NCBI RefSeq assembly: GCF_017357525.1
Contig: NZ_CP036172.1
Location: forward strand, 2,454,561-2,518,560
DNA length: 64,000 nucleotides
Direction of reading: 5' to 3'
Origin: Methanofollis aquaemaris
GTDB taxonomy: Archaea; Halobacteriota; Methanomicrobia; Methanomicrobiales; Methanofollaceae
Position numbers and translations under genes: made by a program. The notes beneath the pieces were generated by a model, which searched no databases, was not told where the DNA came from, and saw nothing but the letters and a program-made list of their open reading frames with translations. Shown piece after piece: positions 54,442-63,918 of this stretch (position 1 is the first letter of the stretch; each line of letters starts with the position of its first letter).

Positions 54442-55087
54442 AGAACGTCGTGTTGCTCTCCACGACACGGCCGGTGTGTGCGGGTTTCCGGTCGTGGTCA
54501 ATGCCTGATTATGATCTCGATGAGGAGGGCGCGGTCCGTCTCCTTCGTCCTTAGGGGCGCCGCAATCGCGACGCAGGGACTCCCTTTTCCCCGAATGAGG
54601 GAGCCCATTATCGTCGCAGGGGTCGATGACGGATCGTGATGACAGCGTTTTCAGTTTCGATGGACGGCCCTCTGGTGGCGAAGGTCGACGAAGCGGTGGA
54701 AGTTTCGGTGCGGGGAACTTGAGCGGGAGGTTTGTCGGGTTGTGGCGGAGCGGGGGAAGCTGGTGGAGGAGGTGGCTCACCTCAGGGATGCGGCGATCTA
54801 ATTCTCTCTTTTTTCCGGAGAGGTGTTGGGCGGAGTAGTGCGGGAGTGGAATATGGGGAAAGGAGTCTCGTGATCCCGCCCGGCCCGCTCCTTGCGCTGG
54901 CGGTGGTGATCGGTCCGCGTCGCCCGCCGCCCGCTGTGTCCCGACATATGTCTGGAAAAAAGATCTGGAAAAACGTATCAGGCCCCCCTCACAAAAGAAC
55001 GAAATGAGTCGGTCTTCCTACGGATCTTCGCTGAAGGGTGCGATGTCTGCCGGGTCGGAGGGCTGGAGGAATGTGCGGAGGATAGAT
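54442..55087. other. 645-bp gap holding a truncated gene copy
   Basis: No intact gene. 54592-54730 resembles 56148-56290 upstream of and inside the ribbon-helix-helix gene (CATTATCGT(C/G)GCAGGGG, GATCGT(G/T)ATGACAG), and 54639-54801 is a deleted copy of that gene, listed separately. The rest shows no recognisable feature. Confidence 0.55.
54639..54801 (+). pseudogene. Truncated copy of the ribbon-helix-helix gene
   Basis: Opens MTAFSVSMDGPLVAKVDEA like the 56196 gene (MTEFSVSMDDALVAKVDEA), then jumps to sequence of the C-terminal coiled coil in the wrong frame and stops at TGA 54720. In the frame that follows, EREVCRVVAERGKLVEEVAH parallels EREVSRIAVEQGKLVEEVGR of the intact copy and ends at TAA 54801. 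This is an internal deletion of roughly 100 bp plus divergence. Confidence 0.75.
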
Positions 55088-56116
55088 ATGAGTCTGTATG
55101 AGGGTATCCCGGAAGAGTATCCTGTGTTTCTTGCTGGCCTGAAGGTGCGGATCCGTGAAGCTCAGACCCGTGCGGTCCTGTCGGCGAACCGGGAACTGAT
55201 CCTGCTCTACTGGCATATCGGAAAAGAGATCGTGCAGAGGCAGGAGCGGGAGGGCTGGGGGGCGAAGGTGATCGACCGGCTCTCCGCCGATCTCAAGAGG
55301 GAGTTTCCCGATATGAAGGGTTTCTCTTCCCGGAACCTGAAATATATGCGTTCGTTTGCACGGGCGTACCCGGACGAGGAATTTGTGCAGGAGGTGCTTG
55401 CACAAATTACGTGGTATCATACGGTCACGCTGCTCGACAAGGTGAAGGATCCGGTACAGCGTGAATGGTATATCCGGAGGACGATCGCGAACGGCTGGTC
55501 GCGGAACGTGCTCGTCCACCAGATCGAGCGCGGGCTTATCAGACGTGAGGGACGGGCGGTGACGAATTTTTCGGAGACTCTCCCGGCGGAGCAGTCCGAC
55601 CTCGCTCTCCAGACCATGAAAGATCCCTATATTTTTGATTTTCTCCGGATGGGAGAGACGGTGCGGGAGCGAGAACTGGAACGGGGTTTGATCGACCATC
55701 TCCGCGAGTTCCTGCTGGAACTTGGTGTGGGATTTGCGTTCGTGGGCAGTCAGTATCGTCTGGCGGTCGGCGGGCAGGACTTCTACCTCGACCTCCTCTT
55801 CTACCACCTCAGACTCCGGTCCTATGTGGTGATCGACCTGAAGGTGGGCGAGTTCATCCCGGAGTATGCGGGGAAGATGAACTTCTACCTCTCGGCGGTC
55901 GACGACCTCCTGGCTCATTCTTCTGACAACCCGAGCATCGGGATCGTGCTCTGCAAGGCGAAGAACCGCGTGATCGCCGAGTATGCCCTGCGGGATATGG
56001 CCCGACCGATCGGGGTGGCCGGGTATGTGCTGACCTCGTCGCTGCCTGAGGAGTTGGCCGGGCGGTTGCCGACGGTGGATGAACTGGAGGAGGAGCTGGA
56101 GCGGGGGGAGGGGTGA
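55088..56116 (+). CDS. DUF1016/YhcG-family PDDEXK nuclease
   Basis: 342 aa. The N-terminal half (ANRELILLYWHIGKEIVQRQ; LKREFPDMKGFSSRNLKYM) is the DUF1016 N-terminal domain; the C-terminal half has the PD-(D/E)xK core as GGQDFYLDLLFYHLRLRSYV followed by VIDLKVGEFIPEYAGKMNFY. Such proteins are associated with DNA restriction or mobile element defence, with no proven substrate. ATG 55088 has GGAGG six bases upstream; an in-frame ATG at 55004 lacks one. Sits in the accessory block between fic and CRISPR. Confidence 0.87.
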   Translation: MSLYEGIPEEYPVFLAGLKVRIREAQTRAVLSANRELILLYWHIGKEIVQRQEREGWGAKVIDRLSADLKREFPDMKGFSSRNLKYMRSFARAYPDEEFVQEVLAQITWYHTVTLLDKVKDPVQREWYIRRTIANGWSRNVLVHQIERGLIRREGRAVTNFSETLPAEQSDLALQTMKDPYIFDFLRMGETVRERELERGLIDHLREFLLELGVGFAFVGSQYRLAVGGQDFYLDLLFYHLRLRSYVVIDLKVGEFIPEYAGKMNFYLSAVDDLLAHSSDNPSIGIVLCKAKNRVIAEYALRDMARPIGVAGYVLTSSLPEELAGRLPTVDELEEELERGEG

Positions 56117-56195
56117 GGGGGATATGTGCCCTGTGCCTCCCGGTTCTCCGAATGGCGGAACTCATTATCGTGGCAGGGGTTGATAATGGATCGTT

Positions 56196-56444
56196 ATGAC
56201 AGAGTTTTCGGTTTCGATGGATGACGCACTGGTAGCGAAGGTCGACGAGGCGATGGCGCGGGAGGGGGTCGCGTCCCGGTCGGCGTGGTTCGGGAGGGTT
56301 GCGGAGGAGCGGTTGGCCGGCGGGTCGGCGCGGGCGGAGGAGTGGAAGTTGCGGTGCGGGGAAATCGAGCGGGAGGTTTCGAGGATTGCGGTGGAGCAGG
56401 GGAAGTTGGTGGAGGAGGTTGGGCGGTTGAAGAGGGGGGTGTGA
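56196..56444 (+). CDS. Ribbon-helix-helix protein with coiled-coil tail
   Basis: 82 aa. Residues 1-45 fit an Arc/MetJ/CopG ribbon-helix-helix DNA-binding fold (EFSVSMDDALVAKVDEAMAR; SRSAWFGRVAEERL). Residues 50-82 are a Glu/Arg-rich coiled coil (LRCGEIEREVSRIAVEQGKL), probably for oligomerisation. A truncated copy with the same upstream sequence lies at 54639. It starts 80 bp after the DUF1016 gene, but its own upstream sequence is what has been duplicated. Confidence 0.78.
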   Translation: MTEFSVSMDDALVAKVDEAMAREGVASRSAWFGRVAEERLAGGSARAEEWKLRCGEIEREVSRIAVEQGKLVEEVGRLKRGV

Positions 56445-56749
56445 AGGGGAGCGGGTTTGATCTTTTCTTTTTTTGTTCGGCGGATCTGCCGGGCGGCGTT
56501 GTGATCGTTTTGTGATGTGATGAGTGGTACAGGGGTGCAGCAGCCTACTGCGCAAAGTGGGTGGACGAGATCACCGTTGTGTTGCCTCGTCGTATGAACT
56601 ACTAATGAACTACTAAAACATGTCAGATTAGTATTTCGGAGATCGCGCTCGATTTCGTGTAGATGTCGGGAGGTGCTCGTGGAGGGGTGAAGAGGAGGAA
56701 TACGGACGGTGGTTTTGAGTACGTGAGTATGCCCGCCTACCATACTCAG
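56445..56749. other. Gap between the RHH gene and the old end of the CRISPR array
   Basis: Contains a T-rich terminator at 56461-56475 (TCTTTTCTTTTTTTG) and a third copy of the fic operator at 56611-56633 with the flanking GAACTACTAATGAAC also seen before fic. A frame beginning ATG at 56663 runs into the CRISPR repeats and is not a gene. Confidence 0.55.
56611..56633. promoter_or_regulatory. Third copy of the fic-type operator
   Basis: TACTAAA (56611-56617) and ATTAGTA (56627-56633) around ACATGTCAG, with GAACTACTAATGAA just upstream; site 1 before fic has GAACTACTCATGAA. No fic gene follows. It is either a relic of a lost gene or a second target of the same regulator. Confidence 0.6.
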
Positions 56750-59700
56750 GCTTCAATCCCTATCGGGTTTTCTCATCAGTTGCGACCCAGAAGATCACCG
56801 CCCCATCGGTCGATCAGGACACGTTTCAATCCCTATCGGGTTTTCTCATCAGCTGCGACTTCGCCAACGCCACCGCTCCGACGGGCCGGACCGGGTTTCA
56901 ATCCCTATCGGGTTTTCTCATCAGTTGTGACGATCCCCTGGGCCCACCGGTGCCGATGAGACCATGTTTCAATCCCTATCGGGTTTTCTCATCAGCTGTG
57001 ACCTCTGGCACCCTTCCCCGACTCGCCCATCTGCTGATAGTTTCAATCCCTATCGGGTTTTCTCATCAGCTGTGACGGAGAGCACCATGACGCAAACGAC
57101 ATTCGAGACCTTGTTTCAATCCCTATCGGGTTTTCTCATCAGCTGTGACTCTTCGAGGCGATCAAGTCGCCGTGTCAGCATGTCGATGTTTCAATCCCTA
57201 TCGGGTTTTCTCATCAGCTGTGACGAGGGCACGACCCTGATCCAGACCGAGTTTTACAAGTTTCAATCCCTATCGGGTTTTCTCATCAGCTGTGACGGAA
57301 TTGGAAGGTGATTGAACATGGAAACTAATTTTTGTTTCAATCCCTATCGGGTTTTCTCATCAGCTGTGACTCAATTGCTGCTTCTAAATCAACATAATTA
57401 TCATGTTTCAATCCCTATCGGGTTTTCTCATCAGCTGTGACGGAGCAGAGAAATCAACTCCTCCCAATTGCACGTCGTTTCAATCCCTATCGGGTTTTCT
57501 CATCAGCTGTGACCTCCTGGGCCATCCGGTCCAGGGAGTTCTGGTCGTTGTTTCAATCCCTATCGGGTTTTCTCATCAGCTGTGACGCTATGAATTGGCG
57601 AGTTCTTGGGGTTTGGGAAGGTTTCAATCCCTATCGGGTTTTCTCATCAGCTGTGACGACAAGGCCGCCGTCGACCAGGTGCAGGCAGTCTTCGTTTCAA
57701 TCCCTATCGGGTTTTCTCATCAGCTGTGACCTCGTCGAATGGGGAGGTCGCCCTGGTGCAGCTCGAGTTTCAATCCCTATCGGGTTTTCTCATCAGCTGT
57801 GACTCTTCACCGGCTCAGGGAGGGCGTCGAACTTCTCCTTGTTTCAATCCCTATCGGGTTTTCTCATCAGCTGTGACTGGCGGGGTCCACTCCGGGCGCG
57901 AGGGAGATGTTTCAATCCCTATCGGGTTTTCTCATCAGCTGTGACTTCCCGCGCCACACCCGCACTATCACATTGTCTGTGTTTCAATCCCTATCGGGTT
58001 TTCTCATCAGCTGTGACTGGGCTGTTCGCCCTGATCCTGTCCTATGCCCCGTCGGTTTCAATCCCTATCGGGTTTTCTCATCAGCTGTGACTGGGCTGTT
58101 CGCCCTGATCCTGTCCTATGCCCCGTCGGTTTCAATCCCTATCGGGTTTTCTCATCAGCTGTGACACACATTACCTTTTTCTGTTGTGGTCCCACAATAT
58201 CGTTTCAATCCCTATCGGGTTTTCTCATCAGCTGTGACAAAAACGGGGTCTCAAAATGTATGGATAAAAATTTTTGTTTCAATCCCTATCGGGTTTTCTC
58301 ATCAGCTGTGACGAAAAGACCGGCAGCAGCACCACTACCCCAATCGCGTTTCAATCCCTATCGGGTTTTCTCATCAGCTGTGACGGGAAGGTGACTCGGA
58401 ACGGTCAGGGTAATACACTACACCGTTTCAATCCCTATCGGGTTTTCTCATCAGCTGTGACACTTGCACCATTCGCCGGTCTCGAGTACTTCGAGTTTCA
58501 ATCCCTATCGGGTTTTCTCATCAGCTGTGACGTTCTGTCCCAGGTGCGGCCGCCGCTACGTCCCTCGGTTTCAATCCCTATCGGGTTTTCTCATCAGCTG
58601 TGACTCTGCGGGAAGAGCATGGATCGTGCGCCTCCTCCCGTTTCAATCCCTATCGGGTTTTCTCATCAGCTGTGACATCTGTGCTCTCCACCTCCGTATC
58701 AACTTTCGGATGTTTCAATCCCTATCGGGTTTTCTCATCAGCTGTGACTCCACGACAAAGACAAAGGAGTCACAAATGAACTCTAAGTTTCAATCCCTAT
58801 CGGGTTTTCTCATCAGCTGTGACGTCGGGGTCGGCGACCAGAACGCCCCGGAGGATTGGTTTCAATCCCTATCGGGTTTTCTCATCAGCTGTGACCTCGC
58901 GCACCTGATCGGCCGCAGAGTGCGGATCAGTTTCAATCCCTATCGGGTTTTCTCATCAGCTGTGACGTGAGTTCGCCGTTGGCGAGGCGGTCCATGTTCG
59001 TGTTTCAATCCCTATCGGGTTTTCTCATCAGCTGTGACGACTCCCCCGCACCGTCGCCGAGGCAGTCGCCACCCTGTTTCAATCCCTATCGGGTTTTCTC
59101 ATCAGCTGTGACCACGGTACTGCGCTGTAGCGGTCCGCCCATACTGAGTTTCAATCCCTATCGGGTTTTCTCATCAGCTGTGACGGCGGGTGTCAAATTA
59201 TATCATCGGCCCAATCTCTTGGTTTCAATCCCTATCGGGTTTTCTCATCAGCTGTGACGGACATCCGGGAGACACTCCGGAGGGGATTCGGTTTCAATCC
59301 CTATCGGGTTTTCTCATCAGCTGTGACCGACCTGACGATCTCCCCTGTGGCATCGGCCACGTTTCAATCCCTATCGGGTTTTCTCATCAGCTGTGACGAA
59401 CGATGCGGCGAGGGCGACGTTGCGTTGGGTGAGTTTCAATCCCTATCGGGTTTTCTCATCAGCTGTGACGAAGGGGGCGTCGGCGGGGGCCGCAGTATAT
59501 ATTATGTTTCAATCCCTATCGGGTTTTCTCATCAGCTGTGACGGCAAGGTCTCGACGAGGTCAAACAGGCGCAGGTTGGGTTTCAATCCCTATCGGGTTT
59601 TCTCATCAGCTGTGACGACTGAAGCCAACCAATGGGGGATCGGTAGAATTGTGTTTCAATCCCTATCGGGTTTTCTCATCAGCTGTGACGGTGCGCCGGG

Positions 59701-60051
59701 GGCTACTCTCCCGAAGTTAGTTTGTTTCAATCCCTATCGGGTTTTCTCATCAGCTGTGACTGGCAAACCCTCCGGGCTTCTCCTTCGGGCCGCCCGGTTT
59801 CAATCCCTATCGGGTTTTCTCATCAGCTGTGACTTCGTCATTATCGCCGTTATCAACTTCTAATTCTAGTTTCAATCCCTATCGGGTTTTCTCATCAGCT
59901 GTGACCCGGCTTCGGGAAGACCAACGTCCTCCAGTTCATGTTTCAATCCCTATCGGGTTTTCTCATCAGCTGTGACGGCGACCGCCGGGCCTGCTGCTGC
60001 GGCCCCCCCGCCGAGTTTCAATCCCTATCGGGTTTTCTCATCAGCTGTGAC
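56750..60051 (-). CRISPR. CRISPR array, 46 repeats of 37 bp, 45 spacers
   Basis: Plus-strand repeat begins GTTTCAATCCCTATCGGG and ends TCATCAGCTGTGAC; spacers are 31-40 bp, mostly 34-37. Transcription is from the minus strand: read that way repeats end in ATTGAAAC, the usual 8-nt crRNA handle of type I/III systems, and the leader then lies at the right end next to cas2. The first three repeats (56750, 56823, 56895) vary (GCTTC start; TTGCGAC, CTGCGAC, TTGTGAC ends), which marks the old, leader-distal end. Two adjacent spacers (58018-58054 and 58092-58128) are identical. Confidence 0.98.
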
Positions 60052-60198
60052 CGCCCCCCATTTTGCCTGCAAAACCTAAACTAAGCAATGCACAGCACCA
60101 AACAGAGACGATCAGATCATGGGTCGATGGCATACCCTGCCCATATAAACAGGCATGATACACCAGAACTCTCTGTGTCAAATAAAAAGAACCTATCC
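60052..60198 (-). promoter_or_regulatory. CRISPR leader
   Basis: 147 bp between the last repeat and the cas2 stop. On the minus strand a TATA-like TTTATATGG lies at about 60142-60150, so pre-crRNA would start near 60120 and run through ~70 bases of leader into the first repeat. A T-rich tract (TTCTTTTTATTTG on the minus strand, ~60180-60190) just after cas2 may terminate the cas transcript before the leader promoter. Confidence 0.65.
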
Positions 60199-60471
60199 CT
60201 ACACCACATTGGAGAGCGACTCCGGCGACTGCTCCCCGAGATCCGTAATCTTTCCGACACACCTGGTACAGAGTTCATAGACCCGCACCCTGTCATGCGG
60301 GCCGATGACCCCCCTGATCTTCTCCTCCATCTGCACCCTCTGCACATCGGTGATCTCAAGTTCAAAGATACTATACTGCTTCCACGCACCATACCCCTCA
60401 AGAATCCTGAACACCCGATTTCTGATCTTATCCTTGGAGATATCATAGGTCACCACCAACCGCACGCTCAT
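60199..60471 (-). CDS. cas2: CRISPR-associated protein Cas2
   Basis: 90-aa ferredoxin-fold protein of the spacer-integration complex with Cas1. The N-terminal RLVVTYDISKDKIRNRVFRI (catalytic-type Asp after the first strand) and GAWKQYSIFELEIT are typical Cas2. ATG 60471 overlaps the cas1 TGA by one base (TGATG). Last gene before the leader. Confidence 0.95.
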   Translation of the reverse strand: MSVRLVVTYDISKDKIRNRVFRILEGYGAWKQYSIFELEITDVQRVQMEEKIRGVIGPHDRVRVYELCTRCVGKITDLGEQSPESLSNVV

Positions 60472-61511
60472 CACCTCATGAACACCAGAGGATGATAGAT
60501 CTTCATCTCCCCGGTAATCGCCTTCCTGAGCAAAATCGCCTGCATGATTATCGCACGTCGCCGGGACACCCGATACTTGAAACCCGGATGCCGAAACTCC
60601 TCTTTCATATACGAATCATACTGGGAGAGATATTTTTTGAAGGACGTGTCCTTCAGGTGATTATCCTCCTTGAAGTCGTCATGCGTGAGGATCCTCTGAT
60701 TCACCAGCCTCAGGGCAAACGCATCACAGAAGATCGGCCTGAACTCCTCTAAGAGATCCAGGGCAAGGGCCGGCCTCCCATGCCGGTCCACATGCATCAC
60801 CCCGAGGAAAGGGTCGAGATTATACTGCCGCAGGGCCGAGATGACCTCGTTCTGGACCATGGCGTAGGTCAGAGAGAGAAGAGCGTTGATGTGATCCTGT
60901 GGGGGCCGGCGCGTTCTTTTCTGAAAAGTCCAGCCCTCGATCAGACACTCGTCCAGGGACGCGAAGTAGATACTGGCCGCCTCGCCTTCCATACTGCGCA
61001 GCGCACCCATGTCCCTCGCACCCCCGGCATTCTGCTCCAGTTCCTTCAACCTCCCCGGAGGAGAGACATGCTTCCTGGAGAGGAGCGTGCGGGAGTTTCT
61101 GATCTTGCCGCCGATCATGGCGCGGGCAATCCTGAGGGCCCGAGCACCCGTGCAGCCGTACTGGTGGCGGCGGACCTCGGCGATGGTATTGTGTACCGGG
61201 ACAAAACTCCCCTCGTACCGCCCATAATAGGTGAAATAGTTCACGGCCATACCATTTTCCCGACACTTCGTGAGAACCGACGAGGAGACCGACACACTCC
61301 CGAAGACATTGATCGTCCTCACCTTCTCAAGCGGGAATGAGGCCAGAACCTCCTTCTCACCCCACGGCGTGACCGTGATCCTGCCTCCCTCCGCCCTGAC
61401 GCGGCTCTTCTGTGCGGAGACATAGACCACGTCGTCATCAAACATCCCCTCGGACGTCCGCACCATCCTGAATGCTTCGGCACCCTCGACCGCACGATCA
61501 GACTCAGCCAT
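60471..61511 (-). CDS. cas1: CRISPR-associated endonuclease Cas1
   Basis: 346-aa integrase of spacer acquisition. Metal ligands expected: Glu in MEGEAASIYFASL near residue 185, His in GVMHVDRHGRPALALDLLEE near 250 and Glu/Asp in FRPIFCDAFAL. PPQDHINALLSLTYAMVQNE near 215 matches the conserved helix of Cas1. It starts 5 bp after cas4. Neighbouring Cas3' assigns it to subtype I-D. Confidence 0.96.
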   Translation of the reverse strand: MAESDRAVEGAEAFRMVRTSEGMFDDDVVYVSAQKSRVRAEGGRITVTPWGEKEVLASFPLEKVRTINVFGSVSVSSSVLTKCRENGMAVNYFTYYGRYEGSFVPVHNTIAEVRRHQYGCTGARALRIARAMIGGKIRNSRTLLSRKHVSPPGRLKELEQNAGGARDMGALRSMEGEAASIYFASLDECLIEGWTFQKRTRRPPQDHINALLSLTYAMVQNEVISALRQYNLDPFLGVMHVDRHGRPALALDLLEEFRPIFCDAFALRLVNQRILTHDDFKEDNHLKDTSFKKYLSQYDSYMKEEFRHPGFKYRVSRRRAIIMQAILLRKAITGEMKIYHPLVFMR

Positions 61512-61516
61512 ACTCC

Positions 61517-62074
61517 TTACACCTCCTCCAGCAGACGGGCCTCATAGGGCATACAGTAGGTGACCGCACTGCACTTCCTGCATTTATTCGGATTGTCCGA
61601 AAACGCAGGGATCTCATCGACTCTCATCGTCCGTATCATTTCGACCGTCTTCATCACCCTCTCCCTGAGCAGATCAGTGATCTCGATCAGATACCTGGCA
61701 TTGGTCTCGTAGAGGTACAGGTACCCAAAAGGCACCCGCTCCCCCAGATACTCCTCCAGTAGCATGGCATACGCCGCCAGCTGGACCAGGTCGTTCTCAT
61801 AATATCTCGAACCGTGTTTGCGTTCCACCGGGACGACGACATCGCCGGCACGCTCGACGACGTCGATCTTCCCGTGCATGTGGAGAGCCTCAGAGCGGAG
61901 ATAGACCTCCCGGTACCACCCGCCCCGCCGGCTCTGTCGCTTGTGGAGGGCCCGGCCGTCGGCAAGGTAGAAGTTCAACCCCTGCGTCTGGTAGAACATC
62001 AGGTAATAGAGGCGGCGGGGGCAGTAGAGGAACTGGTTGAGGTCTGAGATGTTGACGAGATCGGGCTCACTCAC
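61517..62074 (-). CDS. cas4: CRISPR-associated exonuclease Cas4
   Basis: 185-aa RecB-like nuclease with a [4Fe-4S] cluster that selects and trims prespacers. N-terminal cysteine in FLYCPRRLYYL and C-terminal cluster cysteines CRKCSAVTYC; nuclease core GKIDVVERAGDVVVPVERKHG-like region and QLAAYAMLLEE. It lies 15 bp after cas3' and 5 bp before cas1, completing a cas3'-cas4-cas1-cas2 run. Confidence 0.94.
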   Translation of the reverse strand: MSEPDLVNISDLNQFLYCPRRLYYLMFYQTQGLNFYLADGRALHKRQSRRGGWYREVYLRSEALHMHGKIDVVERAGDVVVPVERKHGSRYYENDLVQLAAYAMLLEEYLGERVPFGYLYLYETNARYLIEITDLLRERVMKTVEMIRTMRVDEIPAFSDNPNKCRKCSAVTYCMPYEARLLEEV

Positions 62075-62089
62075 ATGATCACCGGAACA

Positions 62090-63916
62090 TTACTGTACCT
62101 TAATCACCTGATTGTCCCAGAGAATGACTTCCTCCGGGGCCAGCATTCGGCCCGGATCGATGGAGTATAGCAGATCTCCAAGATATTTAATCAGAAATTT
62201 CTTCTGCCCAAGAGAATACCCCTGCAATGCCTGGTCCGTGAGAGGCATAATTATGGCCTTTAGGGCCTCGCTACGGAGGGGGTATTCAACAGGTTCAGGG
62301 ATATATGGAAGAATTATTGCCTGAACAAAAGGTCCATCGATATCGCTTGAAATTTCTTCCAGTTCTATTCCCTCCGGAGTTTCTCTGATCTCAACCGGTG
62401 TTCTGTTCAGGACCGCGAGGAGGTCATACACAGTCTGGCGGACTTCATGCCCCCGCACGTACCTCACATTACCTCGTAATGCACGACCACGGAGACTCTG
62501 GCAGGCCTTCTTGATATCATCGATAAAGTACATCAACCGGTCCATGTCTTTATTCGCCAGCTCCGGGTTCCGTTTATCCAATAGTATGAAGAAAGTCTTC
62601 CATATGGTATAGCCTGGTCCACTCTCTGGAGATGCGAAATATCCCTTCAGATCTTCTTTCCTGCGCCTGTATTGATCTATGGTCAACGCCTGGCGAAACG
62701 TAAAGAGAATTTTTACCTTATCGACATTGAGAGAATAATCCGTAGAGATATCCTTCATGGTCTTTATAAAATCCGGATAACTGATAATGCCCTGAGGAAA
62801 GAGATGTTCGATTCCTTTTTGAGTGAAAAGATAACAGACTGCGGGCTCGTGACGGGCGGCCCGCCCGAACCGCTGGACAAACGAATCAATGTTATATCCC
62901 TCCTCCATAAAGAGCAGCGAGATGGGATAGTTCAGCCCGACCTCACTTTTGTTTGTCGAGATCAGGATTGGCTTCGTTAAATTTGGTTTCTCCCCGATCT
63001 GATTTGTATCATATCCGTTATCCTTTTCAGACAACGCGTAGACCTCAGGACATTCCTGATACAACCTGCGGAAAAATTGGTTGCTGTCCCGCACACTGTC
63101 AAAGATCAGGAGGATGGATGGTTCCCCACCTCTTACGCTCTGGAGAGCGGACCGCAGAATTTGTACAACCTCTGCAAAATGATCAAGAATCTTCCCCTGA
63201 AAAAATGACACATCTGTTTTATGTCGGATCTTGCTTCCTTCCCTTCGATTGTTGTTCTCCATCGGTTCGGCGATGATTTCGGCTATTGATTGAGGAAGAC
63301 GCTCTTCACCGATCCGAACGAGGTTCTGAAGGAGATCGATGACCTCATCCTTTGGAGTTGCAGAACTCAGGATAACTCTGTTGTAGCAGCCATTCTGGAA
63401 GAGTGCGATCTGCATCAGAATGCCGCTCAACTCAAATTCCTGATAGGCATGGAATTCATCATAAACCACATAAGAGAACTGCCTGAACACATCGAGAAGG
63501 TTCTCTTCTGGATTACGATACATCCGCCCTATTATTGCCTGGAAGATATCAGGGTTTGTTAAAATGATATTATGTCGGGCAATGAGACCCCAGAGTTCAT
63601 TGCTCCGTTCAGAGCCCTTCAGATGCAGATCCTTTGATGATAATGTCGCAACAGAGTATCCTCTCTTTCTGAAATAATCCATTTGACTTGCGATGAGTGC
63701 GTTTGTCGGATAGAGGAGCAGAACCTTTTCCTCTTCTTTCAGCAGGTACTCAAAGCACGAGGTCTTCCCGGCCCCGGTCGGGGCGACAAGATGGATAACA
63801 TCCGCGTTCCCCTCCTGGACGCACTCGATGAAATCCTGCTGAAATTGTCTGGGCCTCTGGGAATCATCTCCGCCGTCAGGGCCGAGCGGGATATAGACTT
63901 CATCAACAGTTGTCAT
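62090..63916 (-). CDS. cas3: CRISPR-associated helicase Cas3', subtype I-D
   Basis: 608-aa superfamily-2 helicase without an HD nuclease domain. Walker A region VAPTGAGKTSCFEYLL, LLYPTNALIASQ (motif Ia), ILTNPDIFQAIIGRMYR, DEFH box in VVYDEFHAYQEFELSG and ILSSATP (motif III) all match the I-D/Cyano Cas3' family; motif VI is FVQRFGRAARHE. In I-D the HD nuclease is on Cas10d, which is not in this window. It starts 2 bp after the stop of a gene that runs off the right edge. Confidence 0.92.
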   Translation of the reverse strand: MTTVDEVYIPLGPDGGDDSQRPRQFQQDFIECVQEGNADVIHLVAPTGAGKTSCFEYLLKEEEKVLLLYPTNALIASQMDYFRKRGYSVATLSSKDLHLKGSERSNELWGLIARHNIILTNPDIFQAIIGRMYRNPEENLLDVFRQFSYVVYDEFHAYQEFELSGILMQIALFQNGCYNRVILSSATPKDEVIDLLQNLVRIGEERLPQSIAEIIAEPMENNNRREGSKIRHKTDVSFFQGKILDHFAEVVQILRSALQSVRGGEPSILLIFDSVRDSNQFFRRLYQECPEVYALSEKDNGYDTNQIGEKPNLTKPILISTNKSEVGLNYPISLLFMEEGYNIDSFVQRFGRAARHEPAVCYLFTQKGIEHLFPQGIISYPDFIKTMKDISTDYSLNVDKVKILFTFRQALTIDQYRRRKEDLKGYFASPESGPGYTIWKTFFILLDKRNPELANKDMDRLMYFIDDIKKACQSLRGRALRGNVRYVRGHEVRQTVYDLLAVLNRTPVEIRETPEGIELEEISSDIDGPFVQAIILPYIPEPVEYPLRSEALKAIIMPLTDQALQGYSLGQKKFLIKYLGDLLYSIDPGRMLAPEEVILWDNQVIKVQ

Positions 63917-63918
63917 TG

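Noticed and set aside
56663-59863. A chain of open frames encoding FQSLSGFLISCD and FNPYRVFSSAVT repeats
   Set aside because: These are translations of the 37-bp CRISPR repeat in two frames with spacers between; not a protein family.
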